From: Bacteroidales bacterium UBA5515
Lineage (GTDB): Bacteria; Bacteroidota; Bacteroidia; Bacteroidales; P3
Assembly: GCA_002423895.1 (NCBI GenBank)
Contig: DIOL01000012.1
Location: forward strand, 127,570-171,012
Reading direction: 5' to 3'
DNA: 43,443 bases
Below, piece after piece: positions 32,229 to 40,496 of the stretch. The position numbers were made by a program, and so were the translations under genes. Every line of letters starts with the position of its first letter. Positions within the stretch are counted from its first letter, which is position 1. The notes under the pieces were generated by a model that was given only the letters and a program-made list of their open reading frames with translations, was not told the origin of the DNA and did no database searches.

Positions 32229-32657
32229 ATGATTGAATATAAGAAAGTTAAGCGTAAAGTTTCTGTTGGAACAAACCCAGGAGAGAAGTATTATGCAGAC
32301 ATTGTGAGAGGGCAAACCGTTGAACTTGACGAGATTTATAAGGACATGACCGACCTTACAAGCCTTTCAAGAGGAGACGCCATGAATGCAATCGACACCC
32401 TTACACAATTGTTTATCAAGTACTTTAAAAGTGGAAGGAATGTTAATCTTGGTCAATTTGGCAGATTTAGAATCTATCTTGACGCCAAAGCAGTTAACAC
32501 TTTGGAAGAAGTAACAGCTGAAACGATTAAGAATCCAAACATCAGATTCACAATGGGTAAAGAACTTAAGAAAGCCGTTTACGACACACCAAAAGTTCTA
32601 AGTAAAACAGTTAACAACGTGTACAAGGAAGAAAATGGAACAGTAGAGAATCCATAA
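32229..32657 (+). CDS. HU-family DNA-binding protein (Bacteroidetes long form)
   Basis: 142 residues from the ATG at 32229, giving MIEYKKVKRKVSVGTNPGEK, which matches the usual start of the Bacteroidetes HU-like 'putative histone-like' family. The frame is open back to 32124, but those 35 extra residues (Glu/Lys-rich, then HFINLKNYY) do not resemble the family and are probably leader. The HU fold is visible in TDLTSLSRGDAMNAIDTLTQ and VNLGQFGRFRI. The C-terminal tail of ~40 residues is family-typical and lysine-rich. Likely role: nucleoid packing or local DNA bending. It is preceded by the 22-bp array and ended by a 17-bp hairpin. Confidence 0.85.
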   Translation: MIEYKKVKRKVSVGTNPGEKYYADIVRGQTVELDEIYKDMTDLTSLSRGDAMNAIDTLTQLFIKYFKSGRNVNLGQFGRFRIYLDAKAVNTLEEVTAETIKNPNIRFTMGKELKKAVYDTPKVLSKTVNNVYKEENGTVENP

Positions 32658-32701
32658 ACCTTGAAAAAGAATTGCTTAAACAGTAATTCTTAACCCAGAA
32701 C

Positions 32702-32752
32702 ATTAGGGGGAAAATATGCCAAAACCCATATTTTCCCCCTAATTTTTAAAAT
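32702..32752 (+). terminator. Strong rho-independent terminator after the HU-family gene
   Basis: A 17-bp perfect stem ATTAGGGGGAAAATATG (32702-32718) with its complement (32727-32743), 8-nt loop, then a T-run. It isolates the tandem lipoprotein genes from upstream transcription. Confidence 0.9.
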
Positions 32753-32800
32753 ATAAAAAGACCAAAACCAATAACAATATTAATTAAAACCCCACCAAAA

Positions 32801-33496
32801 ATGAATACAAAACATTACTTAGCAGGCATATTAACCGCTGTAATCCTATCAATTAGCTTCCTTGCTTGCGACCCAAAGGAAGACGACCCAACAACAAATC
32901 CAATTACTTCAACAGATATTGTTAAGGAAGTTTATGGATATTTTGGTAAACCTTCAGCAGAGGTGGTTGCTATCTTAGACCAAAAAGGCTTGACAAAAAG
33001 TGTAATTTCAAATATACACGGAGTTGTTTATACTTATTTAAGTGCTGATTCTCTCAAGCTTTATGCTGTTTTTTCCATCAATGATACTATAAAAGGCTCT
33101 GCATATGGAGAACAAGAAAGCACTTCAAGTTTCTTTGATAAGCTCGCTTCCAATACTAATAGGTTTCTTTCCCTTTTCGAAAAATGGGAGAATAGTCTAT
33201 CAATTGTCGATATTTCCAATGCAACTTATCAAGGTAGTTTATACGCAGATGACTACGCATTTATGGAAGATTATGACGATAGAGCTCTCTTTTTGCAAAA
33301 CTTTCAAATTAAGAAATCTACCTTAAATACAGCAAGCTCTCATTATTATGGTGATAATATTAAAGGCTATGTTGAAGTTTTTTTAGACTATGATGATAAT
33401 GAATCTGATGTATCTGTTGTATTTGAAGATAATTCAATTATGGAAGAGAAAGGTAAAACCACCAATAATACTTGGTTTAGAATGAAGAAGTATTAG
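32801..33496 (+). CDS. Tandem lipoprotein family, member 1
   Basis: 231 residues. The signal ends in SFLAC with Cys23 lipidated, followed by DPKEDDP, whose Lys and acidic run fits the Bacteroidetes lipoprotein export signal for display on the outer surface. The mature domain has YFGKPSAEVVAILDQKG, a FLSLFEKWENSL helix, and ends NNTWFRMKKY. It is closest to member 5 (ADSLKLYAVFSINDTIKG against ADSLKVYAVYSIDNTIKG; both end in W-F-R). No known domain is recognised. No TAnnTTTG box is seen between the terminator at 32702 and this start. Function unknown. Confidence 0.75.
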   Translation: MNTKHYLAGILTAVILSISFLACDPKEDDPTTNPITSTDIVKEVYGYFGKPSAEVVAILDQKGLTKSVISNIHGVVYTYLSADSLKLYAVFSINDTIKGSAYGEQESTSSFFDKLASNTNRFLSLFEKWENSLSIVDISNATYQGSLYADDYAFMEDYDDRALFLQNFQIKKSTLNTASSHYYGDNIKGYVEVFLDYDDNESDVSVVFEDNSIMEEKGKTTNNTWFRMKKY

Positions 33497-33546
33497 GGTA
33501 AAATACCAAAAACAAGACCAATAATAAATTAATACACCATTCAAAA

Positions 33547-34236
33547 ATGAACACAAAACATTACTTAGCAGCCATATTTGCAGCTGTAATCCTTTCAATT
33601 AGCTTCCTTGCTTGCGACCCAAAGGAAGACGACCCATCAATAAATCCAATTACTTCAACAGATATTGTTAAGGAAGTTTATGGATTTTATGGAAAGCCAT
33701 ATACTCAAGTAACGGCTGAATTGGACAAAAAAGGCTGGGCAAAGAGCGTGGAAACCTTGGGAGAATTAACTGTATATGTTTACTATAATAGTGATTCAAC
33801 TAAGAAATATTTAATTAATTTATTCAGTGATACGGTTAAATATATAGAATATGTTGAATTTGAAAGTCCTGAATTTTCCCAAAATAAGCTCGCTTCAAGT
33901 GCTAATAAGTTCCATGCCTTATTTGAAAAATGGGAATTAAGTATTAATAAAATATTCCCTTCTGAAGCGCAATACATGGGAATAATTCTTGCAGATAACT
34001 TTGAATATTATCAACAACATTTAGTCAGAGAAGAATTCTTGGCTGACTATCAATATAAAAAATCTACATTAAACATTGGTAATTGTGAATTTATATACGA
34101 AGGAATGGTTGGAGGTTTACGCAATACAATTGACTATGAAGGCAAAACTTCCGAAATAGTCTTTGGATTTTATTCTCAAGATTTATATCAAGAAATGAGC
34201 AAAACATCTAAACTTCGTCTATTATTAAAACAATAA
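33547..34236 (+). CDS. Tandem lipoprotein family, member 2
   Basis: 229 residues, lipid on Cys23 (SFLAC), then DPKEDDP. The first ~45 codons are almost identical in DNA to member 1 (through the words TTACTTCAACAGATATTG and TTAAGGAAGTTTATGGAT), after which the two diverge strongly. The mature part is closer to member 4 (KGWAKSVETLGEL against KGWTKSVETSGDL). The 50-bp gap upstream resembles the leader of member 1 (AGACCAATAA-type words), as if leader and gene were duplicated together. No recognised domain; surface exposure is inferred from the post-Cys charge pattern. Confidence 0.75.
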   Translation: MNTKHYLAAIFAAVILSISFLACDPKEDDPSINPITSTDIVKEVYGFYGKPYTQVTAELDKKGWAKSVETLGELTVYVYYNSDSTKKYLINLFSDTVKYIEYVEFESPEFSQNKLASSANKFHALFEKWELSINKIFPSEAQYMGIILADNFEYYQQHLVREEFLADYQYKKSTLNIGNCEFIYEGMVGGLRNTIDYEGKTSEIVFGFYSQDLYQEMSKTSKLRLLLKQ

Positions 34237-34248
34237 ACCCAAAGAAAA

Positions 34249-34890
34249 ATGAACACAAAACATTACTTAGCAGCCATATTTGCAGCTGCAATCCTTTCAA
34301 TTAGCTTCATAAGTTGCGAAGAAAAGGAAGACGAACCAACAACAACACCCACAACAGAAAAGGATATAGTTGCAATAGTTCACTCATTTTTAGGAAAGAA
34401 TATTTATGAAATAGATTTTAATATAATTGGGGAAGACTTCACAGGTTGTGGTACTTATGATGAATATTCATTTATTACTTTTTATAACAGCGATACAACT
34501 AAGGAATATAACATTCGTGCCTTTAACGATACTGTTATATTATCTTCCTATAAAGAGGCAGAAAATTCGAAAGTGATTTTTCCAAAGCTTCAAGTAAATG
34601 CTAACAAATTCATTTCAAAGTTTGTAAAATGGGAAACAAGTCTTAATAAATTATTCCCGTCAAATGCAGAATTTCACGGATATCTTAGTGCTGATAACAA
34701 TAATTTTTATGAATATTATAATAATCATGCTCAGTTTAAAGAAGACTATATAACTAAATTATCTACATTAAATGATGTTTATTCTAAATTTAATTATAAT
34801 GGGATATACGGGAAAGTGGGCGTTAATATAGACTATATAGAAGATTTCACTAGTGCATATATTTCATTTAGTAATTATGAAATGCCCTAA
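34249..34890 (+). CDS. Tandem lipoprotein family, member 3 (shortest, most diverged)
   Basis: 213 residues. The signal ends SFISC, then EEKEDEP, which keeps the Lys/acidic pattern with different residues. It retains the shared plan (DIVAIVHSFLGKN ..., NSDTTKEYNIRAFNDTV, SKFVKWETSLNKLFPSNAEFHGYLSADNNNFYEYY) but lacks the usual C-terminal stretch, ending at SFSNYEMP. The signal-peptide DNA is nearly identical to member 2. It begins only 12 bp after member 2, with the leader AAACCCAAAGAAAA, which is repeated exactly ahead of member 5. Confidence 0.73.
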   Translation: MNTKHYLAAIFAAAILSISFISCEEKEDEPTTTPTTEKDIVAIVHSFLGKNIYEIDFNIIGEDFTGCGTYDEYSFITFYNSDTTKEYNIRAFNDTVILSSYKEAENSKVIFPKLQVNANKFISKFVKWETSLNKLFPSNAEFHGYLSADNNNFYEYYNNHAQFKEDYITKLSTLNDVYSKFNYNGIYGKVGVNIDYIEDFTSAYISFSNYEMP

Positions 34891-34925
34891 AAAATAGGTC
34901 TTTATAATTAGAAAACATAAATAAA

Positions 34926-35615
34926 ATGAACACAAAACATTACTTAGCAGCCATATTAACTGCGGTAATCCTTTCAATTAGCTTTCTAAGTTGCGACCCA
35001 AAGGAAGACGACCTAACAACAAATCTAACGACTTCAACCGATGTTGTTAAGGAAATACATGGATATTACGGCAAACCTGCAGCACAAGTAATTCCAATTA
35101 TGGATGCAAAAGGCTGGACAAAGAGCGTGGAAACCTCAGGAGATTTAGCAGGATATGACTACTTTAATAGCGATTCAACAAAGGTGTATGGGATTATTAC
35201 TAAAAACAATATTGTTAAAGAAACTCATTATATGGAGGTTGAAAGTACAGATTTTTATAAATCAAAGCTTGCCGAAAATGCTGATAAGTTCCTTTCTTTG
35301 TTTGAAAAATGGGAGATAAGTTTAAATTCTATCATGCCTTCCGAATCACAATATTGGGGCTATATCAATGCATATAGCCTTCAATTTTATCAAGAATATC
35401 AAAGTAGAGATGCCTTTTTATCAGATTTTCAGGCCAAAAAATCTACACTAACTTTTGCTGCAAGTGCCTTTACTTACGGACAATTCTTTGGCGAAACATT
35501 TATTCATGTTGACTATAATACCAAACAATCAGTAGTATCCGTTTTCTTTACCGACGAACCTGATATTTCAAAAGCAAACAAAATATTCAAAAATCTTTCA
35601 ATATTTAACCATTAA
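34926..35615 (+). CDS. Tandem lipoprotein family, member 4
   Basis: 229 residues, SFLSC then DPKEDDL. The mature sequence shares with member 2 the KGW-K-SVET block, NSDSTK-Y, and the pattern FYQEYQSRDAFLSDFQAKKSTL. 'SQYWGYINAYS' is the part that most clearly links the family to the lipoprotein at 13260. The leader before it (35 bp) differs from that of its neighbours. No catalytic motif or known domain is seen. Confidence 0.75.
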   Translation: MNTKHYLAAILTAVILSISFLSCDPKEDDLTTNLTTSTDVVKEIHGYYGKPAAQVIPIMDAKGWTKSVETSGDLAGYDYFNSDSTKVYGIITKNNIVKETHYMEVESTDFYKSKLAENADKFLSLFEKWEISLNSIMPSESQYWGYINAYSLQFYQEYQSRDAFLSDFQAKKSTLTFAASAFTYGQFFGETFIHVDYNTKQSVVSVFFTDEPDISKANKIFKNLSIFNH

Positions 35616-35627
35616 ACCCAAAGAAAA

Positions 35628-36314
35628 ATGAACACAAAACGTTTCTTTGCTGCTATTTTTGCAGCTGCAATTTTATCAATTAGCTTCCTTGCTTGCGATC
35701 CAAAGGAAGACGATCCAACAACAAATCCAACCCCAACAACCGATGTTGTTAAGGAAGTTTATGGATTTTATGGTAAATCTGAGGCTCAGGTGCTTTCTAT
35801 TTTGGATGCCAAAGGATTGACAAAAGTTTCAGATAGTTCTGAATTAGGTGTTGTTTATACTTATATCAGTGCTGATTCTCTGAAGGTTTATGCTGTTTAT
35901 TCTATCGACAATACTATTAAAGGGGCAGCCTATGCTGTTGCAGAAAATTCATCATTTATTACTTCAAAGCTTGCTTCCAATGTTGATAAATTCTTTTTAC
36001 TTTTCGAAAATTGGGAGCAAAGTTTATCAACTTGCAGTATATTAAATTCTGTTTATCAGGGGACTGTAGGTGCAGATGACTTTCAATTTCAACAATCTTA
36101 CGACGATAGAGCTGAATTTTTAAATGTTTATCAAACCAAAAAACCAACTTTAAATTTTGCAGCGTCTATGTATGAAAGTCCTCAAACCGTAGGATCTGTT
36201 AATCTATTTATTGACTTTGAAGGTGATGAATCTATGGTAAATGTCATATTTGAAGATCAAATTCTTAGTTCTGAGAAAAGCAAAACCACCAAAAATTCTT
36301 GGTTTAGAAAGTAG
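35628..36314 (+). CDS. Tandem lipoprotein family, member 5
   Basis: 228 residues, SFLAC then DPKEDDP. It begins 12 bp after member 4 with the same AAACCCAAAGAAAA leader as member 3. The start (MNTKRFFAAIFAAAILSI) has drifted from the common MNTKHYLA. The mature part pairs best with member 1, including 'YDDRAEFLNVYQTKKPTLN' and the end KTTKNSWFRK, although the two lie at opposite ends of the cluster. This suggests the cluster grew by repeated or mosaic duplication. A bidirectional terminator follows. Confidence 0.75.
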   Translation: MNTKRFFAAIFAAAILSISFLACDPKEDDPTTNPTPTTDVVKEVYGFYGKSEAQVLSILDAKGLTKVSDSSELGVVYTYISADSLKVYAVYSIDNTIKGAAYAVAENSSFITSKLASNVDKFFLLFENWEQSLSTCSILNSVYQGTVGADDFQFQQSYDDRAEFLNVYQTKKPTLNFAASMYESPQTVGSVNLFIDFEGDESMVNVIFEDQILSSEKSKTTKNSWFRK

Positions 36315-36342
36315 AAATCTAAGGCAATTGAATTAAAAAAAG

Positions 36343-36373
36343 TAGGGTAAAGCAAAAACTTTACCCTATTTTT
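36343..36373. terminator. Bidirectional terminator after the lipoprotein cluster
   Basis: TAGGGTAAAG (36343-36352) with its complement (36359-36368), CAAAAA loop, T's after and A's before. It serves the lipoprotein cluster and the converging AI-2E family gene. Confidence 0.85.
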
Positions 36374-36400
36374 ATGTCTTTTTGTTTGAGGTTTATAAGT

Positions 36401-37516
36401 CTAAATATCCTTGGTAATCTTCTGAACGAACTTCCAATTTGAGAAAAATTCCTTAGCAATTATCCTTAAAAAGGTATAGGTTGGGATTGCTAAAATCATA
36501 CCTACTACTCCTCCAATCTCACCTGCCATAAGTATTACTACGAAAATTTCAAGAGGATGCGCCTTAACACTCTTGGAATAGATAAGGGGTTGCAGTACAA
36601 AATCGTCAACAAGTTTTACAATTGCGAAGACAATTGCGAACTTTAGCACGATTGGAGCAATACTAAGGCTTGCATCGGTACTTAAAAAGCCTGTTATTGT
36701 TATTATCAAACCCATAGCTCCTCCAATAATTACCCCTATATAAGGCAGAATAACCATAACCCCACATATTGAAGCAATAAGGATAAAGTTGGAAAATCCC
36801 ATAAGATAAAAACCTATGGAAAGGAGGGTTATCATTATAATTATTTCGATAAATATACCAATAAAGTACCTTGAGATAAGGTTTCTGGAGTTTGAAATTA
36901 TTCTGTCAACTTCGTCAATATACTTGTCAGGAGTGATTCCAACGATTGCATTGTAGAGCAAATGTGAGTCTTTGATTAGGAAAAATGCGAAGAAAAGAGT
37001 GATAAAAGTCCCCATAACGATGCTTCCACTAAGACTCAAAACGATGTTTGCAATGTCAGTTAGTTGGAAAAGTTTGAACATATCCAGAATCTTATTAGAT
37101 ATAAGAGTCTCTAAATTTGTGTTATCAGGCATAAGTTGATACTCATGTAAGAATAGCTCAATCTTCCCAATTGGCTCAGCATAATAGTCAGCAATCTGGT
37201 AAATATCCAAATTTGCAAAGTTCATTGCTTGAGAAATGATAAGAGGAACCAGCACATAAAGGGCGGTTGCAATGATAGCAATCAGGGTAATAAGAGTGAT
37301 TGTTGAGGCAAGGATATTTCCAATGCGAAGTTTTTTATAGCTCAACCTCTCCAAACCCTTCATTATAGGCCTTCCCATAAACGACAAAACCACCGCAATG
37401 GCAAAGCATATAACAAGAAAACGAAAATACCAGATGCCGTAAACGACCAAAATAATCACCAAAAAAGAGAATATCCACTTGGCAATTGATGGAAATTGAA
37501 ACTTGCTATTATCCAT
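36401..37516 (-). CDS. AI-2E family (PerM/YdiK-type) membrane transporter
   Basis: 371 residues with about seven or eight hydrophobic segments: two near the N-terminus (FSFLVIILVVYGIWYF, LVICFAIAVVLSF), then a soluble stretch at ~110-150, then a membrane half rich in Gly (ICGVMVILPYIGVIIGGAMG). That arrangement, with the R-P-I-x-x-x-L-E block after helix 2 (MGRPIMKGLERL) and the LPYIG motif, is typical of the AI-2E/UPF0118 family. Members have been linked to autoinducer-2, cation/proton exchange or export, so the substrate is not assigned. It lies 32 bp after queD on the same strand. Confidence 0.85.
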   Translation of the reverse strand: MDNSKFQFPSIAKWIFSFLVIILVVYGIWYFRFLVICFAIAVVLSFMGRPIMKGLERLSYKKLRIGNILASTITLITLIAIIATALYVLVPLIISQAMNFANLDIYQIADYYAEPIGKIELFLHEYQLMPDNTNLETLISNKILDMFKLFQLTDIANIVLSLSGSIVMGTFITLFFAFFLIKDSHLLYNAIVGITPDKYIDEVDRIISNSRNLISRYFIGIFIEIIIMITLLSIGFYLMGFSNFILIASICGVMVILPYIGVIIGGAMGLIITITGFLSTDASLSIAPIVLKFAIVFAIVKLVDDFVLQPLIYSKSVKAHPLEIFVVILMAGEIGGVVGMILAIPTYTFLRIIAKEFFSNWKFVQKITKDI

Positions 37517-37548
37517 AATATTCCTCTACAAAATTAAAAATTAAACAA

Positions 37549-37992
37549 CTATATTACATTATCCTCTGCAAGCCATTCAGCATAAGAGGAAGCCGTTTCG
37601 TACAAACAAAGACGGGCTAAACTAACATTTTGAGGCAAATTAGCCTTAATTCTCTTTGCAAAATCAATAAGAAGGTTCTCGCAAGTTGGTTGATAATCAG
37701 TGATAACTAACTTAGTTTCGCAGTTTTTTAGATGAGAAAGCATAATTGAACTTTCAGGAACCACAAGAGCATGGTCTAATCTCTCTACAATTTCTTTAAA
37801 AACAATGGCTTTAAGAAGTCCAAAATCCATAACCATTCCATCTTTGGGGTTATCCTTTTGGTTTAAAGGCTCGCCTAAAACAGTAACAAACAGCCTGTAA
37901 CTATGACCGTGAATGTTCCTGCACAAACCGTCATAAGCATGCAAAACATGCGACATTTCGAAGTTAAACTCCTTAGTAAGTCTAATTTTCAT
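37549..37992 (-). CDS. queD: 6-carboxytetrahydropterin synthase
   Basis: 147 residues of the PTPS/QueD family, which turns dihydroneopterin triphosphate into 6-carboxytetrahydropterin in queuosine synthesis. The zinc ligands are His15 (MSHVL), His28 and His30 (NIHGHSY), Cys24 (GLCRN) is the catalytic residue, and RLDHALV plus LYETASSYAEW supply the rest of the site. It is the first gene of a two-gene unit with the AI-2E family protein. TATTTTTG (38047-38040) and TACTTTTG (38103-38096) on the minus strand are possible -7 boxes, both with poorly spaced -33 elements. Confidence 0.93.
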   Translation of the reverse strand: MKIRLTKEFNFEMSHVLHAYDGLCRNIHGHSYRLFVTVLGEPLNQKDNPKDGMVMDFGLLKAIVFKEIVERLDHALVVPESSIMLSHLKNCETKLVITDYQPTCENLLIDFAKRIKANLPQNVSLARLCLYETASSYAEWLAEDNVI

Positions 37993-38178
37993 AGTATAAA
38001 ATCAAAGAAAACAAAGAATAAATAATTCATCTAATGGAGCAAAAATACAACTAATTATAATACAAAAGCGCATTTTCTCCATTTTCTTATATAAGCAAAA
38101 GTACAAGAAGACCCTTCAAAAAGAAGAGAAATTAAAGCAAAACTTTGCCACATTAATTAAGAAATAAGCTTTAAAAAA

Positions 38179-38748
38179 TTAAGCTAATATATGTTCAAGG
38201 AATATCCTTAAGCCAATGCAAAAGAGGATGATACCACCAATTTTCAATGCAATTTTAGGTTTAAAGAAATAGGCTTTCATTCCCATGTAGGCACCAGTAA
38301 GCGAAAAAACGAAGGTAGAAATGGTAATTAGCCCTACAATAATAAGCTGTTGGCTAAGAGTATATTGTAAACCAAAGCCAATTCCAACAATAAAAGCGTC
38401 AATACTTGTTGCAATAGAGAGGGTTATAAGAATAGAAAACTTAGTAAAATCGTAAATACACTCTTTAATGTTATAGCGATATCCCTCCATAAACATCTTA
38501 ATACCAATAATAGCTAACAGTCCAAAGGCAATCCAATGATCAACATCACTAATGTATTCCTTAGCCAAGTCGCCCACAAGAGCACCAATTAAAGGGAATA
38601 AACCCTGAAAAATGGCAAAACTTAATGCCAAAACAAAGGCACGTTTTTTGGTCATAGACTTCTGTAAACCACAGGTAATGGACACTGCTAATGAGTCCAT
38701 TGAGAGGGCAACACCAATTAAAAGTGCCGAAAAAATAAAACTAATCAT
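38179..38748 (-). CDS. mntP: Manganese efflux pump
   Basis: 189 residues, six transmembrane helices, the two-repeat MntP fold. The metal-path motifs are ALSMDSLAVS (Asp18, helix 1) and ATSIDAFIVGIGFG (Asp in helix 4). It exports excess Mn(II) from the cytoplasm. It starts 3 bp after rsmA on the same strand, so it is coupled to it. No yybP-ykoY manganese riboswitch is seen upstream, as the upstream DNA is rsmA coding sequence. Confidence 0.92.
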   Translation of the reverse strand: MISFIFSALLIGVALSMDSLAVSITCGLQKSMTKKRAFVLALSFAIFQGLFPLIGALVGDLAKEYISDVDHWIAFGLLAIIGIKMFMEGYRYNIKECIYDFTKFSILITLSIATSIDAFIVGIGFGLQYTLSQQLIIVGLITISTFVFSLTGAYMGMKAYFFKPKIALKIGGIILFCIGLRIFLEHILA

Positions 38749-38751
38749 TAT

Positions 38752-39528
38752 CTAAATTGTTTGTTTAATGCTGTTTGTAATACCAATAAATTGCTCAACC
38801 GAAAGCTGTTCAGCACGTTTAGTCATAAGTTCAGGGTCGATATTCTCCAAACTAACTCCCAAAGGTTTAAGAGCTTGGCGAAGCATCTTGCGTCTTTGGT
38901 TGAAGGCAGTCTTTACAACCCTAACAAAAAGTTTCTCATCGCAGTCGAGCTTTTCAACTTCATTTCTCCTAAGTCTAATCACTGCAGACTTAACTTTTGG
39001 AGGTGGAATAAATACGTGTTCGTCCACAGTAAAGAGGTATTCTATATCAAAATAAGCAGAAAGCAAGACGCTTAGAATACCATAAACCTTGTTTCCGCTT
39101 TTCGAACACACCCTTTCTGCTACTTCTTTTTGGAACATTCCCACTAATTCCAACACCTTATTTCGGTTCTCAAAGAGCTTAAAAAGTATTTGATTTGAGA
39201 TATTATATGGGAAATTTCCGATAATGGAGTAAGGACAAGGATATAAATCTTCGAGGTTCATTCTTAGAAAATCCTCCGATAGTATGTTCTCAGAAAGAGT
39301 AGGATAGTTAGAATTAAGGAACTCAACACTCTCTTTATCAATCTCAACTACTTTTAATTCCTTCACTTTTGAGTCCACAATCAAGTACTTAGTCAAAACA
39401 CCCATGCCAGGACCAATCTCCAAAACATAAGGATAATCTCCTGAAAGGCTATCGGCAATCTCCTTAGCAATGTTCTCATCTTTAAGAAAATGCTGTCCTA
39501 AATGTTTCTTTGCTCTAACTTGTTGCAT
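38752..39528 (-). CDS. rsmA: 16S rRNA (adenine(1518)-N6/adenine(1519)-N6)-dimethyltransferase
   Basis: 258 residues of the KsgA/RsmA family, which dimethylates two adjacent adenines near the 3' end of 16S rRNA during small-subunit assembly. It has KKHLGQHFLKD at the N-terminus, SAM-binding EIGPGMGVLT (~38-47), catalytic GNFPYNIS, and the C-terminal PKVKSAVIRL and FNQRRKMLRQAL blocks. It leads a unit with mntP. The short gap upstream (39529-39632) contains the terminator of the ribosomal operon. Confidence 0.96.
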   Translation of the reverse strand: MQQVRAKKHLGQHFLKDENIAKEIADSLSGDYPYVLEIGPGMGVLTKYLIVDSKVKELKVVEIDKESVEFLNSNYPTLSENILSEDFLRMNLEDLYPCPYSIIGNFPYNISNQILFKLFENRNKVLELVGMFQKEVAERVCSKSGNKVYGILSVLLSAYFDIEYLFTVDEHVFIPPPKVKSAVIRLRRNEVEKLDCDEKLFVRVVKTAFNQRRKMLRQALKPLGVSLENIDPELMTKRAEQLSVEQFIGITNSIKQTI

Positions 39529-39571
39529 GGATTTTCCTTCTTTAAATTGATTGTTTTGAATAAGTAAGTAT

Positions 39572-39608
39572 TAAAAAAGGGCTCCAAAACTCAATGTTCA
39601 GAACCCTT
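39572..39608 (-). terminator. Terminator of the rplM-rpsI-rpsB-tsf operon
   Basis: On the minus strand AAGGGTTCT pairs with GGAGCCCTT (including G-T pairs), followed by six T's (plus-strand A's at 39573-39578). It lies 24 bp after the tsf stop codon. Confidence 0.75.
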
Positions 39609-39632
39609 GTTTTTATTGTATTATCTAAAGAT

Positions 39633-40460
39633 TTAAGCTCCTAACATAAAACGATAGAAAGCAGTTACTGTTAAATCTTTATCTCCTTCTTGAAGATATT
39701 GAAGAACAGTTTTCTTAGAATCTTTAATAAAATCTTGACTTAGAAGAGTGTTTTCTTTGAAGAATTTGTTTAGTTTACCTTCAGCAATCTTCTCAACCAT
39801 GTTCTCTGGTTTACCTTCTTCTCTGATTTGTACACGATAAACTTCCATTTCTTTTTCAATAACATCAGCAGAAACTGCATCTTTATTCAAAGCAAGTGGA
39901 GCCATTGCAGCTATTTGCATAGCAACATCATGTCCTTTTTCATCAAATCCAGTCTTGTTCATAGAAAGTAAAGAAGCTAAACGATTGCCTGGGTGAATGT
40001 AAGCATAAACAACAGGAGCTTCCAATACTTCGTAATGAGAGATCTCGATTTTTTCTCCAATCTTAGCAATTTGATCAACAATTAGGTTTTCAATAGTTGT
40101 TCCATCAATAACTAATTGGTTAACTTCTCCAGCGTTTTTAGCTTTTGCGTTGATTGCTGTTTCTAAAACATTGCGGGTAAAATTAACAAAATCTTCATTC
40201 TTTGCAACAAAGTCTGTTTCGCAGTTAATCATTATTACTGCACCAAAAGACTTGTCTTGGTTGGTTGCAGCCAAAACACATCCTTCGCTAGCATCTCTAT
40301 CTGCACGCTTTGAAGCTATTTTTTGTCCCTTTTCTCTAAGATAATCGATTGCTTTATCCATATCGCCATCGCATTCAACTAAGGCTTTTTTGCAATCCAT
40401 CATTCCTACACCAGTCTTTTGACGTAGTTCATTAACGGCAGAAGCAGTTATATTTGCCAT
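39633..40460 (-). CDS. tsf: Elongation factor Ts
   Basis: 275 residues. It reloads EF-Tu with GTP. The N-terminal UBA-like domain LRQKTGVGMMDCKKALVE (12-29) is clear, and the core includes INCETDFVAKNEDF, the EF-Tu contact region. C-terminal FYRFMLGA is typical. It follows rpsB after 36 bp, the conserved rpsB-tsf pair, and is the last gene of the operon. Confidence 0.97.
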   Translation of the reverse strand: MANITASAVNELRQKTGVGMMDCKKALVECDGDMDKAIDYLREKGQKIASKRADRDASEGCVLAATNQDKSFGAVIMINCETDFVAKNEDFVNFTRNVLETAINAKAKNAGEVNQLVIDGTTIENLIVDQIAKIGEKIEISHYEVLEAPVVYAYIHPGNRLASLLSMNKTGFDEKGHDVAMQIAAMAPLALNKDAVSADVIEKEMEVYRVQIREEGKPENMVEKIAEGKLNKFFKENTLLSQDFIKDSKKTVLQYLQEGDKDLTVTAFYRFMLGA

Positions 40461-40496
40461 ATATTTTCCTTTCTTAATTGTTCTTTATAAAATAAA

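Noticed and set aside
38600..39000. yybP-ykoY manganese riboswitch for mntP
   Set aside because: The DNA upstream of mntP is rsmA coding sequence with a 3-bp gap.
39030..39530. Plus-strand reading frames opposite rsmA, tsf and rpsB
   Set aside because: They overlap well-identified conserved genes on the other strand and encode nothing recognisable.
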